Assembly: GCF_000219625.1 (NCBI RefSeq)
Contig: NC_018218.1
Coordinates: forward strand, 3,720,001-3,784,000
Direction: 5' to 3'
Length of the DNA: 64,000 nt
From: Zymoseptoria tritici IPO323
Taxonomy: Eukaryota > Ascomycota > Dothideomycetes > Mycosphaerellales > Mycosphaerellaceae
The notes under the pieces were generated by a model. That model searched no databases. It had not been told where the DNA came from and was given only the letters and a program-made list of their open reading frames with translations. This document shows, piece after piece, positions 1 through 11,042 of the stretch. Positions within the stretch are counted from its first letter, which is position 1. Every line of letters starts with the position of its first letter. Both the position numbers and the translations under genes were made by a program.

Positions 1-23
1 TGGAAATGCTGACTTTCGCGTAG

Positions 24-1130
24 TATGCCTTCGCGCCTCTCCAGTACGTGGGCACGAACTTCACCGATGGCTCGCCGCGAAACAACGACGAGTGCGTGGT
101 GGGCTACGACAATCTTGGCTTCGTGTTCGGAACCAGCTCGTCGCTGTTCAATGCGGCCCTGACCACGCTCAGTGGACAGAACGGTAACGGAGCCTTCTCC
201 AGCCTCGTTGTGGACGCGCTCAAAGGCGTCCTTGAAAAGATTAGCTCTTCTGAAGAAGACATCGCCGACTGGGTGAATCCTTTCTTCGGCTACAACAACA
301 AAACATACAAGGGTTCCAGCGACATGATGTTGACGCTCGTGGATGGTGGTGAGGACGGGCAGAACATCCCGCTGCATCCTCTCATCCAACCCAACCGAAA
401 TGTCGATGTTATCTTCGCGATTGATTCTTCTGCGGACACGAACGAGACTTGGCCCACTGCCAATTCGGCCACCGGCTGGCCTAACGGAGTATCGATAGTG
501 ACCACATACGAGCGCAGCCTTTCAGAGATCGGAAATAATACTGCATTTCCCGCAGTACCCGACATCAACACATTCATGAACCTGGGCCTCAACAATAAAC
601 CCACCTTCTTCGGTTGCGATGCGGGAAATCTTACTGGCCCAGCGCCACTGGTCGTATACATGCCTAGTGAGTTCTGCTGTCCACGATGATCTTCTAGCAA
701 GTTGACTGACCCATTTTCAGACTCACCATATACCTACGCAAGCAATACCAGCACTTTCATGCTGAAGTACAACATGACTAAACGCGACGGCCTGATCTTG
801 AACGCCTACAACGGCGCGACCCAAGGCAACGGGACGATTGATAGCGAGTGGCCAGCCTGTGTTGGATGTGCGATTTTGAGCCGCAGCTTCGATCGCACGG
901 GCACAACCGTTCCGGACGCTTGCAAGCAGTGCTTCCAGCGATACTGCTGGGATGGTACGGTCAACAGCACCGCGCCGGGCGATTACATCCCGGAATTCAA
1001 GGTCGCTGGGGCCTCTACTGCTAACAGTGGTGGAAAGAATGGTGCTAAGAAGGGTGCTGCTGGAAAGCTCGGAGTCAGTGTACTGGCAGCCCTGGGTACG
1101 GCTGTTGTTGCGGGTATGGTGGTTTTGTGA
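24..1130 (+). CDS. PLB: Lysophospholipase (phospholipase B), GPI-anchored, 3' part only
   Basis: Fungal lysophospholipases remove fatty acyl chains from lysophospholipids at the cell surface. The gene runs off the left edge. An intron ends at 23 (TAG) and the visible exons are 24-666 and 721-1130, with intron GTGAGT...CAG at 667-720. The translated part has the family block [19 protein letters not shown] near 343-393, whose DGG aspartate is, from family knowledge, the likely second catalytic residue. It then reads [11 protein letters not shown] and [14 protein letters not shown], and has a Cys-rich C-terminal module ([17 protein letters not shown]). The end is a Gly/Lys/Ala linker and a hydrophobic tail ([20 protein letters not shown]), as expected for a GPI signal. 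The serine-containing GxSGG part and the signal peptide lie outside the window. Family assignment is firm. Confidence 0.93.
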
Positions 1131-1469
1131 TGATCTGTATGTATCATACATAGCTCTTGGACACAGAAAGGAGCATATACGATCAATTCGAAGAGTTCAA
1201 TTCTAGCGCCTGCAGTATCGTGGTGTAACATGGGAAAGTGCGTAGAATGAAGTGAAGTTTGCCTACAACGCAAGGCACGACGCCACATAATAGCCAGCGT
1301 CATCCTTTCCTGTGATGCGCCGTACATTGTCTGACTGTCCACCGCCAGGACTAATGCATTTGCAACGCACAAATGTCGGCATTGAATGCTTCACTAACAT
1401 GAAGCGTTCAATTCTGCTGTGTGGTCGATCCTAGTAAGGACATCGACAGCGGCAGGGATCTGAAGCGCC

Positions 1470-3263
1470 ATGTTTCGCTTCGTACAGCCATCGAGAGTGG
1501 CGCGCCAACTTGTCCACCCAACCTCACGACACGCCGGATCAATACTCTCACCACACCATGGCCGTACCTTTTTCGGACTGGGCGAAATCGCCTCTGTTCT
1601 CACCAACCCGGCGCAAACTCTCCAACAACTCAACGAGTCAAAGGAGATGCTCCAGAAAGCTCGGGAAGAGAACAAATTGAAGAACGAAAAACAACGCATC
1701 CCAAAGACGCATACTTTTCAACAGCTGCCGGGGTTTCATGGGAGACACGAGGAGCAGAAACTGCTGAGGAAAGTCCTGGATGGCAATCCGCAGTTGAATG
1801 CTGTGTTCGGTGCAACATCCGTGGGAAAGACGGCGCTGTTGCGACAGGTCCTCGCGACTGACGACTTCTTCGTCATCAAATTTGACCTTCGCATCAGTGG
1901 CTTTGCGGACCTGCGAACGTTGTGAGTTGAAGGTGGACGCCGGAAGGCAGGAACGTGCTAATTGATCGCTGTCCAGATACTTCTCACTATGTGAACAGTT
2001 CCAGAGTCTCTTTACTGAGATGGCTCACGAGGACATGGATAAGCTCTCCATCGCCTTCAAGCACCTGATGCTCGACATGGACGAGAAGGAATTGGAGCAC
2101 AACTACGAAGTTTCCGTAGCAGATATTGCAGACCTAATGGAGACCCTGCAATCATGTCTGCTCAGGTATAAGGAGTATGATCCCCAGGCCAGCTACGACG
2201 AAGCGATGAAGGCCAAACAGGAGGAGGACTCCGCTGCTGAGAAAGGAGCTAAGGTCGGATCTTTGGCTTCCAAGGCGGCGGATAAAGTCCTTGGTCGGAA
2301 GAAAGATGCTGGGAAGGAAAATAAGAGCAAGGATGACGATAGCGATGAGCCAAAGCTCTTTCGAAAGCGTCCGATTTGTTTTCTCGTAGATGAGGCAAGT
2401 TCCAAAGCGCAGTCTCAGGATCTCCAAGCACGACTGACTTTTCATAGTGCCACAAGCTCCCAGCTCTGGTCAGCGACACGCTATCGCTCAAGGTGTTCCT
2501 GGATACTTTATTAGTCCTGACGAAGCAAGACCGCTTATGCCATGTCATCCTATCAACCAGCGACGCCTTCTTCCACCATTTTCTCCGCTCGATGAACGTC
2601 GGACATCATGCTCGAATCATCACCATCGGGGACTGCACTAAACAGGAGACACTCTCCTACATTCAAGATGAGATCATGCCAACGATCCCTAAACATCTCG
2701 AAGGCAAATTGAACGTCGAGGAGATGTACGAAGCCTTCGGAGGGAAGCTCGCGCACATTGGTGACTTCGTCCAGACATGGTGTAGTTTTTCGGGCGACAC
2801 GACGCCGTACCAGTCCGCCATCTTCACGCAAGCATACACGCTGCTACAGTTCCACCTGACTCATGAGTCGTTCGACACCTACTCGCCTCTAGCTGAGAAG
2901 TCCACTTGGAACAGCGCGAACAACACCGAAGGCCAAGCCGACTTCAGTCGCGAGGATCTACTGAAAGTCATGGAGAAGCTCGTCCAGCCGCCGTACTCAC
3001 TGCCGTACTTTGACCTGTGCCGAGAAATTGGCACGAGGCAGACGGATATGATGATCAAGACTCGTGTGCTGGATTTGCGGTGGACGAAGACCGTTAGTCC
3101 GGAGCAGGACTGGGTTGAGCGGGTGTGGAGTGAAGATGGAGTCGAGAGGCCGATTGTGAAGCCTATGACTACGATCGTGAGGAGAGCGATGGAAGTGTGC
3201 CTGAAGGAGGAGAACGCGAGAGCAGATCGGATAAGCGACCGTAAGGCCGAGGACGAGAAGTAG
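1470..3263 (+). CDS. P-loop ATPase with probable mitochondrial targeting peptide
   Basis: Three exons: 1470-1921, 1977-2394, 2448-3263, giving 561 residues. The N-terminus (MFRFVQPSRVARQLVHPTSR) is basic and lacks acidic residues, like a mitochondrial presequence. Walker A is GATSVGKT near residue 115. Exon 2 carries a Lys/Glu/Asp-rich insert. The Walker B-like strand ICFLVDE is completed across intron 2 by CHKLPALVSDT. That join needs a GC-AG intron (GCAAGT at 2395, TAG ending at 2447), because the canonical frame otherwise runs into a stop. The fold is that of AAA+/STAND-type ATPases related to the ATPase_2 group; the partner is unknown. The frame ends at TAG (3261-3263), but 29 further Lys/Glu-rich codons follow in frame to TGA at 3351. 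Confidence 0.82.
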
Positions 3264-3353
3264 AAGGAGGAGAAGTATAAAGGGGAGAAGTCCAAGGAGA
3301 AGTACAAGGAGGAGAAGCCGCAGAAAGAGAAAAGGTCGTCTAAGAAGGATTGA
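3264..3353 (+). other. In-frame Lys/Glu-rich continuation after the ATPase stop codon
   Basis: Directly after the TAG at 3261-3263 the same frame continues AAG GAG GAG AAG and so on for 29 sense codons, almost all Lys, Glu, Ser or Arg, to TGA at 3351-3353. Composition matches the end of the annotated protein (KAEDEK). The natural explanation is that TAG replaced a Lys codon (AAG), shortening the protein by 30 residues; readthrough is a weaker alternative. Confidence 0.55.
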
Positions 3354-3759
3354 TGAGCCTGGCATGGTTCGGGAGGCACAATTGGCAAGGATCGTTCGTG
3401 TATGTAAGATACCAGACATAGTGACTAGCCGTGCAGGTAATATAGAAGATATGAAGTCGGCGAGACATGCTAGATGGTCGTGTAGAACTCGTAGTGCTAC
3501 GGTACCAGGAGTGCTAACCGGGGCGACTAGCATACAGTCATACACCCGAAATAGAGTTTACTCCCGCCATGCAGGAACGCCAGCTGCCTCTAGTAAAGTC
3601 CCGAGTGCAACGTATTTGGCCAGTGTCTCTCTTCTCCTCTCTCTTCTTCGATACCCATCACACAGTTTCCAAACTATGAATGCTGGCCATTCTACCAGCC
3701 GTCGCGCACCCACAGCATAATCGAAGGCCGCCTGTGCGCCAGCATCGCCATTAAGAACC
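3354..3759 (+). other. Intergenic region between the ATPase and the MRH receptor gene
   Basis: No supported gene. The open frames here lack family signatures, and the stretch must contain the ATPase 3' end and the promoter of the MRH-domain gene starting at 3760. Pyrimidine-rich tracts (CTCTCTTCTCC type) lie near 3627-3650, as is common upstream of fungal genes. Confidence 0.5.
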
Positions 3760-4905
3760 ATGAATCTCCTCTACTACTCACTCGGCATCTTCCTCTCCCT
3801 CTCCTCCGCTCACGCTGCATCCAAAGACGCCTCGAAACCCGATCCACCTTGCGGCATCACATCTCCGTCGTCCGGCAACTTCTTCGATCTCAGCTCGCTG
3901 CAGGTCCATGATCCGGCAACGAGCAAGAGCAAGCATCCGCGGCAACAGAGTTGGAATGCGACAGGCTATGATTTGGGGTACAATTTCACCGTGAACTTTT
4001 GTGCGCCGGCGATTGAAAAGGTGGAGGACGTAGTGGGAGTGGACAAAGATCTATGGCGCAATGTGTCGGCATACTACGAGCATGATGGGAAGGTGTTTTC
4101 GATTGGGTATGTTCAACTTGGCGTGACAATGCTATAGAGGTCATGCGTCTGACAGTGCTTAGACAACAAAACTCGGAGCTGGTCATGCGAGGACGGAAGT
4201 TGGTCTTGAATTACACTGATGGATCTCCGTGCGATTCTGGAGCCTCGAAGCGCTCTCTCGGGGCGACGGAGCTCACGGCGAGGGAGATCGTGGACGACGA
4301 CCCAAAGAAAGGCAAGGACGACGACGACGACGATGACGATGACAAGAAAAAGGAGAAGCATGCGGACAAGGGACGACGGAAGAGTACAATGATCAGCATG
4401 CTCTGCGATCGAGACCCTCTCGCGCCGCAACTCACGTTGAGCTTCGTTGGCAGCTTGGACGAGTGCACATACTTCTTCGAGGGTCGCAGTGCAGCTGCAT
4501 GCGCAACACTCAACAAGACGAAGGGAAGTCTGAACCCGGGAGGTGTATTCGGAGTGATTGTCATCATCGCGCTTCTGGTCTATCTGGCGGGAGGCTGCGT
4601 CTACAACAGAACAGTATTGCAGCAGCGGGGCTGGTCGCAAGTGCCCAATTACCACTTGTGGGCCAGCATATTGGGCTTCTTCAAAGTGAGATCAGACCGA
4701 GGTCGGTCGGAGTTCCTTGACTGACGTGAAGCAGGATATTTTCATTATTCTGACGGCTTCGTGCGTGCGGTTTTTGCCGTCGAGGAGAGGCTATAGCCGG
4801 GTCCAGTCTGGTTTCGGAGGCTCAGATGGTCGTGGTAGAGGGCGGGGAGACAGTGATGCTGAGAATCGGCTCATTGATGAGCTGAATGAGGAGTGGGAGG
4901 ATTGA
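3760..4905 (+). CDS. MRH-domain type I membrane protein (Atg27/Mrl1-like sorting receptor)
   Basis: Exons 3760-4106, 4163-4685 and 4735-4905 give 346 residues; the introns are 56 and 49 bases with GTATGT and GTGAGA donors. A signal peptide (MNLLYYSLGIFLSLSSAHA) is followed by a lumenal domain with paired Cys (PPCGI, VNFCAP, GSPCD, MLCDRD, DECTYFF, AACA) and the MRH-type Gln, Arg and Glu-x2-Tyr positions (GQQNSELV, LCDRDP, DECTYF). One transmembrane segment (GVFGVIVIIALLVYLAGGCVY) and a short cytosolic tail follow. Proteins of this type cycle between Golgi, endosomes and vacuole, carrying hydrolases or assisting autophagy. An acidic run of nine Asp then Lys, from a GAC/GAT repeat near 4317-4345, sits in the lumenal domain and is likely a lineage-specific insertion. 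I cannot separate Atg27 from Mrl1 by eye. Confidence 0.85.
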
Positions 4906-5020
4906 AGCGCCCAGAGTGCGTAGAGCTATACTATAGGATTGTCTCGATACCAGTGCCTATCACGTTCACACTCCAGCTGTCTCGAGGTGGTTCGCCCCGA
5001 CGATAGAGACAGGTGTCCCG

Positions 5021-5452
5021 TCATGGACAGTCCTCGCACTTCTCGGCCGACTGTGCGGGCTCTGACTCTGCCTCCGCTTTGGCAGGCTCGTCCGCAGCTG
5101 TTTTTGCGGACGTCTTCGATGAGGGAGTATCGGAGTGGCCCAAGTTCTTTTCCGGCTCGATTTTGTTCCTGATGAGTTGCTTCAAGATCTTCGTCTCCGG
5201 AAAGCCACTTTCGGCCTTCCTGTCCCAGATCAGGACTTCCTCAGCTCTGGCCTGTCCATCCGACTCGGCGCTTCCCACAGCGTACGTTAGTCGCACAGTG
5301 AAGAGTCCTCCAGTGGCCGGTATCAGAGCAACTTCTCCAATAGTCGTGCCGAATGTCGATAGTAATTCTTGCGCATAGTAGGCCGCACGTAAGCCCCACT
5401 TGCACTGCGTACAGTATGCGATCGCAACTCGTGGAAGTACTGGAGTGGCCAT
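5021..5452 (-). CDS. SelW/Rdx-family thioredoxin-like protein
   Basis: A single exon of 143 residues. It begins MATPVLPRVAIAYCTQCKWG: a beta strand followed by the CxxC redox motif (CTQC) that defines the Rdx (SelW/SelT/SelH) family. In this fungal version Cys replaces selenocysteine. WGLRAAYYAQELLSTFG forms the following helix, and EVALIPATGGLFTVRL matches the family's beta hairpin region. The C-terminal 45 residues are a Lys/Glu/Ala-rich tail not found in short family members, ending CEDCP. The frame is open for 54 more codons upstream, but the ATG at 5452 places the CxxC where the family has it. It is transcribed away from MIC60. Confidence 0.82.
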   Translation of the reverse strand: MATPVLPRVAIAYCTQCKWGLRAAYYAQELLSTFGTTIGEVALIPATGGLFTVRLTYAVGSAESDGQARAEEVLIWDRKAESGFPETKILKQLIRNKIEPEKNLGHSDTPSSKTSAKTAADEPAKAEAESEPAQSAEKCEDCP

Positions 5453-5628
5453 GTTGATGTGGTATTCGCGAAAGTGGGTGTGGTTGTCGGTAGAAGACGG
5501 AGTGCGAGGTTCACAGCGGAAGTCGTCCGCAGTCTCTGTACCTGACGAGCTTTCCCGGCCAACTTCCCGAGAGCTCAACATCACCACCCTCCACTGCTTG
5601 CTTGACCAAAACATCCACGCAGCCCAAC
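5453..5628. promoter_or_regulatory. Shared promoter region between the SelW-like gene and MIC60
   Basis: Only 176 bases separate the two start codons, which point away from each other, so this stretch must serve as promoter and 5' leader for both. I see no clear TATA box or named factor site. Confidence 0.5.
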
Positions 5629-7759
5629 ATGCTGCGAGTTGTCACGCGGAGCAATGCGTGTCTGCGCCATTGGCAGCCGCAACGCATTGCCCAGCCATTG
5701 GCCGTAGGTGGACTACCAATCCTCAGCCAACCTCAAGCGCTGCTTGTCGCGAAGAATAGTTCTTGACTGACCACTTCTGCAGAGAGCATTTGCTGATGCC
5801 CGAACGCCGGACAAGATAGTCCTCCCTGGCACTCAAAGCGGCACGGTTGCTGGCGTCCCACAACCTCCGATCCTAGAGTCGACCACCAACCAACTGAACA
5901 CCGATCCCATTCCTCCCTCCGCCGCACCATTGGAGCCACCGACACCCGTGCAGGTCAAGTCGAATGCGCCGGCATCTTCCACGATCGCACCCTCATCCAT
6001 AACATCTTCGCCGCCTCCACCTCCGAAGAAGAAGACTCATCGCGTCCGCTCATTCTTCTTCACCTTGTTTCTTCTCTCCGCTTTTGGCTACGCAGGAGGA
6101 GTCTACTACTCTCTGGTCAATGACAACTTTCACGACTTCTTCACAGAATATGTGCCCGGTGGCGAGGATGCGGTGGCATACTTTGAAGAGCGAGAGTTCC
6201 GCAAGCGTTTCCCGAACAAGGACCTCACATCTCGCAATTGGCCTCAGACTCGCGGTGAGAATAAGGTGACCATCGGGCGTCAGAGCGGCGTGACACCTCG
6301 CCTGGCAGAGTCGGAGAACATTGGCGCGGATCTGGGTCAGAAAGGGCGGCATACCAGTGCGCTCGAGGACAATAATGCTGCATCGAAAGAGAAAAAGGCC
6401 GCGCCCAAAGACAACAAGGCTTCATCGAAAGATAGCAAGGCCAACGCGAAGGAGCCCACAAAGGAGGATCCAAAGGTATCGCATAAACTCTTGCCTAAGG
6501 CCGACGTGCCCAAAAACGACGCATCCAAAGCCTCGTCTCCCGATGCTCCCGCCAAGGCTGCTCATGCAATCGGCGCTCCTCAACTCGACAACATCAACGT
6601 GCCCGAAGCCACGGAGCCAGCTGTGCAGGAGCTCGTCAAGCTTGTGAACAACATCATTACTTCAATCAACGCATCTCCGGAGGCTCCTAAATACGCATCG
6701 ACACTTTCGGAAGCAAAGTCGAAGGTGGACAGGGTTATCTCAGAAATCAAGCTCATCAAGGAGAAGGCTGCCGAGGAAGCTGATACTCAAGTCAAGAATG
6801 CGCATCTGGAGTTCGACAGCGCTGCGAAGGAGCTCGTGCGACGTCTCGAGGGCGAGATGAGCGAGCAGGAGACCAGATGGCGTGAGGAATACGAGCAGGA
6901 GCGTGAGAAGCTTAGCACTAGCTACAAGCAAAAGCTCGCTGCAGAACTGGATGCTGCGAAGAAGGTGTTGCAGCAAAAGAATCAAAACGCGCTGCTGGAG
7001 CAAGAAATTGCTCTGCAGAAGAAATTCATGGACGATGTGAAGGGCAAGATTGAGGAGGAGCGAAATGGACGCCTTTCAAAACTCGACGAGCTTTCCACCA
7101 GCGTCCAAGAACTCGAGAAGTTGACTGGTCAATGGAACGAGGTCGTCGATGCCACCCTTCAGACCCAGCACTTGCAGGTTGCGCTCGAATCTGTGCGAGC
7201 CAAGCTACAGGAGTCCGACACACCAACGCCTTTCATCAATGAGCTTGTTGCCCTCAAAGAGGTCAGCAAGAACAACAACGTTGTCAATGCCGCCATCGCA
7301 TCGATTAACCCCGTGGCATACCAGCGTGGAGTGCCCTCTTCCGCACATCTGATTGATCGTTTCAGACGGGTAGCTGCGGAGGTTAGGAAAGCGTCTCTAC
7401 TTCCAGAGGATGCCGGTGTCGCAAGTCATGCTGCAAGCGCTGTTCTATCTCGATTCATGTTCCAGAAAAAGGCAGACCGAGGTCTCCCTAAAGGCGACGA
7501 CGTCGAAGCGACTCTCGCCCGTACGGAAGTGTTACTTGAGGAAGGCGATTTGGACGCAGCAGCTCGTGAGATGAACAGCCTCAAGGGTTGGGCAGGTGTT
7601 TTGTCAAGAGACTGGGTGGGTGAGTGCAGAAGAGTGCTTGAGGTCAAGCAAGCCGTCGACGTGAGTACATTCGGCTTATGCGCTTTGAACAGAACGTATG
7701 CTGACAGTTCGCAGGTGATCGCAACGGAAGCAAGACTCCAGAGTTTGCTTGTCGATTAA
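5629..7759 (+). CDS. MIC60: MIC60 (mitofilin), MICOS complex core subunit
   Basis: MIC60 shapes cristae junctions in the mitochondrial inner membrane. Exons 5629-5703, 5783-7660 and 7715-7759 give 665 residues. Exon 1 is a basic presequence (MLRVVTRSNACLRHWQPQRI) joined to RAFADARTPDK; the GTAGGT donor at 5704 is the only in-phase choice giving a normal intron length. A Pro-rich stretch leads to KKKTHRVR and the transmembrane segment FFFTLFLLSAFGYAGGVYYS near residue 115, then the hallmark block DNFHDFFTEYVPGGEDAVAY. A Lys/Ala/Ser-rich linker, a long coiled coil (about 270-440) and the C-terminal mitofilin domain follow, ending VKQAVD|VIATEARLQSLLVD. The last intron (54 bases, 7661-7714) has no stop and keeps frame, so an unspliced reading also stays open. 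Confidence 0.95.
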
Positions 7760-8304
7760 AACAAGCGCCTAATCCTCCCAACAACATTCGACTAGAGCGT
7801 CAACAGTATTGAAGCTTTGTACTCGTAGCATACGCTCCGCGGCATTAGAACAGACAAACATGTATAGTGTGTGCAATAGACACACCACGACCCCGTCCCA
7901 AAAGGTATCATTTCACTGGCCGAGAGTTCGGGAGCATCTCCATGGCAAAGCTACTGACCATGACCTGTCGCGACAAGCTGTTGTTCGCAGAAGAGATCTG
8001 GCCACCGTGGTGTACTTTTGCAAAGTACTCTTGCTGATTCGTCTTTTATAGCGACCCTCCATGGACGAGCTTTACCCACATGTACGAACTTTACGAGGCG
8101 ATTAGATATACTGCTTCCCCTCCTTCGGCTGTGCCGAGATTCACCGCACTGTGATGCGGGCGACGTCCCGATCGTCATGCACACCACGACGACATTCTTT
8201 TGGAGGAGAATCCGTTCAGTCTCTCATCTCATAATTCGCTTGACCAAGCTGGTTGACTTCATCATATATAAGCAACTGCAAGGAGCTTACCCATCTTTGC
8301 CACA
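7760..8304 (+). other. Intergenic region between MIC60 and the flavin monooxygenase
   Basis: No supported gene. Short open frames exist on both strands without family signatures. A TATA-like element (catatataag) lies near 8262-8272, about 35-40 bases before the monooxygenase ATG at 8305. It is a plausible core promoter if the transcript leader is short. Confidence 0.45.
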
Positions 8305-10299
8305 ATGGCTGGCGCTTTCGATGCCGCTCCCAGGACGATGAGGGACATGATGGAAAAGGATCCAACACTTGACGTTAAGAATGATGCTGACGAAGCAAAT
8401 GGAGAAACTCCCTCCCCGGCAGAACGATATGGAGAACCACTGCCATCCAACTGGATCCCGATGTACAGGAAGCCCTTGCGGACTCCAACGCGAAAGCTGA
8501 GGATTGCTTGTATTGGAGCTGGCATATCTGCTATGACTCTGGCGTACAAAATCTATCACGAGCAGACAAATCTTGACTGCGAAATGGTCATATACGAGGG
8601 TCGCGAAAGCATGGGAGGAACTGCAGGTCGATCCATCCCAAGTGCAAGTCCCCCTCGCTCACGTCTTGTGTTAGTGGCTGGTAAACACGTATCCGGGTGT
8701 CGCCTGCGACGTACCAGCACACATTTAGTACGCACGTCTTTTTCTCTTCCCTCTGCCATGTTGCTGATGACCGTTGAAAAGCACCTTTCCGTTCGAACCG
8801 AACCCCGATTGGAGCGCGTTCTACGCATCGGGTGGGGAGATCCTGGAATACTTCAACAAAACCGTGGCAAAGTACGCACTCGATCGAGATGTAAAGTGCG
8901 ACCATCGAGTGGTCAATGCGGAGTGGAATCCAGATGGCGGAAAATGGCGGCTGAAGGTGGAGACCAAGGCGGGCATTGTTGAAGATGAATGCGATGTTCT
9001 GGTCTCCGCCGTGGGGTTTCTGTCAAAGTGGAAATGGCCAGAAATTCCCGGCCTCCATGATTTCAATGGCCAACTAATGCATTCGGCGTCTTGGGACAAT
9101 TCATTTGATTCAAAGGACAGGAAGATTGGAGTGATTGGAAATGGCTCATCTGCAATCCAGATTATCCCCAAGGTCGTTGAGAAAGCGGAGACTTTGACCA
9201 ATTTCATTCGACACCCAACATACATTACGCCAGGACTGGGCTCTGGAGCTATTGGCGGCAAAGTTCAGTATTATTACACGGAAGCGGAGAGGAAGAGGTT
9301 CAGAGACAACCCGGAAGAATTGAAACAGTATCGGAAAAGGATCCAGGCCGCAAGCAATCGTGCATTTGATATGTTTGTCAAGGGATCCGAGGCGCAGGAA
9401 CAGGGAAAGAAGGCGACTCAGGATCAGATGCGAGAGAAGCTGTGTGGTGATGCTGAGCTAGCCACCAAATTGATCCCTGACTATGGTGAGTGAAGATAGC
9501 GAACACATTGCACGAGCAGACTGACACTCGATGTGCGTGTAGAAGTTGGTTGTCGTCGAGCAACACCCGGACCTGGATATCTGGAGGCCTTCCTACGTGA
9601 GAATGTCTCTCTCGTGACCGATCCTATTCAAGCCATCGAGTCAGCAGGAATTCGCACCAAGGACGGCACTCTTCACGAATTCGACACGATCGTTTGCGCC
9701 ACTGGATTTGACGTGTCTCATCGCCCGCCTTTTCCTCTCATAGGCCGCGACGGCCTGTCTCTGGCAAAAGCCTGGGAGAAGGAGCCGCTGTCATACATGT
9801 CTCTCTGTGCATCGCAGTTTCCTAATTTCTTCACCTTCTCGGGCCCAAACTCACCCACCGGTCATGGGTCTCTCATGGCAGGCCTGGGCTGGTCAGCAGA
9901 CTATATTTGCCAATGGTTGAAGAAGATGATGGAAGAAGACATCAAGTCGATAGATGTCAAGCAAGAAGCGCAGGATGAATTCAACACGTACAGCGATGAG
10001 ATCATGCAAACGCTAGCCTGGAGCGGAGGGTGTCAAAGTTGGTACAAGAACCACCGTAAGAATGGCAAGGTCACGGCTGTCTGGGCGGGTTCTGTGCTGA
10101 GTTATCATGATATGATCGAGCATCTACGACCAGAAGACTTCAACATCTCGTACAGATCGCGTAACCGCTTTCGGTTCATGGTACGTCGGAAGCAAGTCAT
10201 TGAAGACTGCTGAACAATGCTGATTTCTTGTAGGGCAACGGGAGAACGAAGCGGGAGTACGATCCAGACGCAGATCTTGCATGGTATCTGAAGAAGTAG
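8305..10299 (+). CDS. Type I Baeyer-Villiger-like FAD/NADPH monooxygenase
   Basis: Exons 8305-8622, 8675-8727, 8782-9485, 9543-10180 and 10234-10299 give 592 residues. The FAD Rossmann motif is IGAGISA (residues 70-76). Next comes EGRESMGGT|WLVNTYPGVACDVPAHIY, the usual GG-T/W-x-x-N-x-YPG block. The BVMO fingerprint F-x-G-x3-H-x3-W-D is met by FNGQLMHSASWD (about 218-229). The NADPH motif is IGNGSSAIQ (about 243) and the late ATG motif is VCATGFD. The end reads FRFM|GNGRTKREYDPDADLAWYLKK. Such enzymes insert oxygen into ketones or oxidise soft heteroatoms; the substrate cannot be read from sequence. Intron 1 appears to be GC-AG (GCAGGT at 8623), since only that join restores GGTW. No signal peptide, so probably cytosolic. 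Confidence 0.92.
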
Positions 10300-10622
10300 A
10301 AGAGAGTGGCAGACAGAGGCCGAAAGAGAGCTGAATGGTATCGGTAAAGTATCTGTCCGTCTCCAGGCTCTGCTAGTAAGCTGGTATCCTTTTGTACAGT
10401 CACTTCCTGCTCCTTGATTCAGCTCCTGCTCCGCTTGGGTGGTATCACCTCCCTACCTTGCAGCTCATCGTGGACCACGCAGCTCTGCACCGTTTTGCAT
10501 ATTTGAGTTCATCGTTGCACAGGTTCAAAGGAAGATCCGTATCCTTTTGTGTAGGTGTCAACGCCGAATCTATCGATAAACCCGTTACATACCGAGCTTG
10601 CGTGGACAGTTCAGGCGATGAT

Positions 10623-11042
10623 CTACATGAAGAAAGCCAACAACGCGCCGCCGAGGGCTCCGCCGGCAGCCATGATGGGCACAGCGGTGGCAGGCGCAAC
10701 ACCGCCCGACTTCGTGGATGTCGATGCCTTGGTCGAGCTGGCTGCGGAGGAAGAGCCTGAGGCCTTGGTGGTGCTAGCGCCGGCTGCGGCAGACGTACCG
10801 CTAGTGGTCCTGTTGGTGCTCAAGGAAGCCGAGGAAGACCTGCTTGAGCTGGCCGAGGAGGGAGTGGTAGCTGCGGCACCTGCGGCACCAGTCCTGGACG
10901 CGGTAGAGGATGAGGCTCCGGATCTGGAGGCCGAGGATGAGACTAAGGATGAGGAAGATCCGGATCTGGAGGCAGAGGAAGAAGAGGGCTGCGCAGTGGC
11001 GAGGGCTGCCATGCCCAGAACGAAGATAGTGGAGAACTGCAT
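10623..11042 (-). CDS. Small Ser-rich secreted protein with GPI-anchor signal
   Basis: A single exon of 139 residues. The signal peptide is MQFSTIFVLGMAALATAQ. The mature part is dominated by Ser, Ala, Thr and Gly in loosely repeated SRSGSSSS/SASRSG units, typical of O-mannosylated wall proteins. The end, VAPATAVPIMAAGGALGGALLAFFM, is the hydrophobic GPI-transfer signal. It lies tail to tail with the monooxygenase. A long open frame on the other strand (10555-11259) is its shadow, made of the complementary Glu/Ala/Val codons. A decayed second copy lies at 11912-12107. No enzyme domain is visible. Confidence 0.8.
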   Translation of the reverse strand: MQFSTIFVLGMAALATAQPSSSSASRSGSSSSLVSSSASRSGASSSTASRTGAAGAAATTPSSASSSRSSSASLSTNRTTSGTSAAAGASTTKASGSSSAASSTKASTSTKSGGVAPATAVPIMAAGGALGGALLAFFM

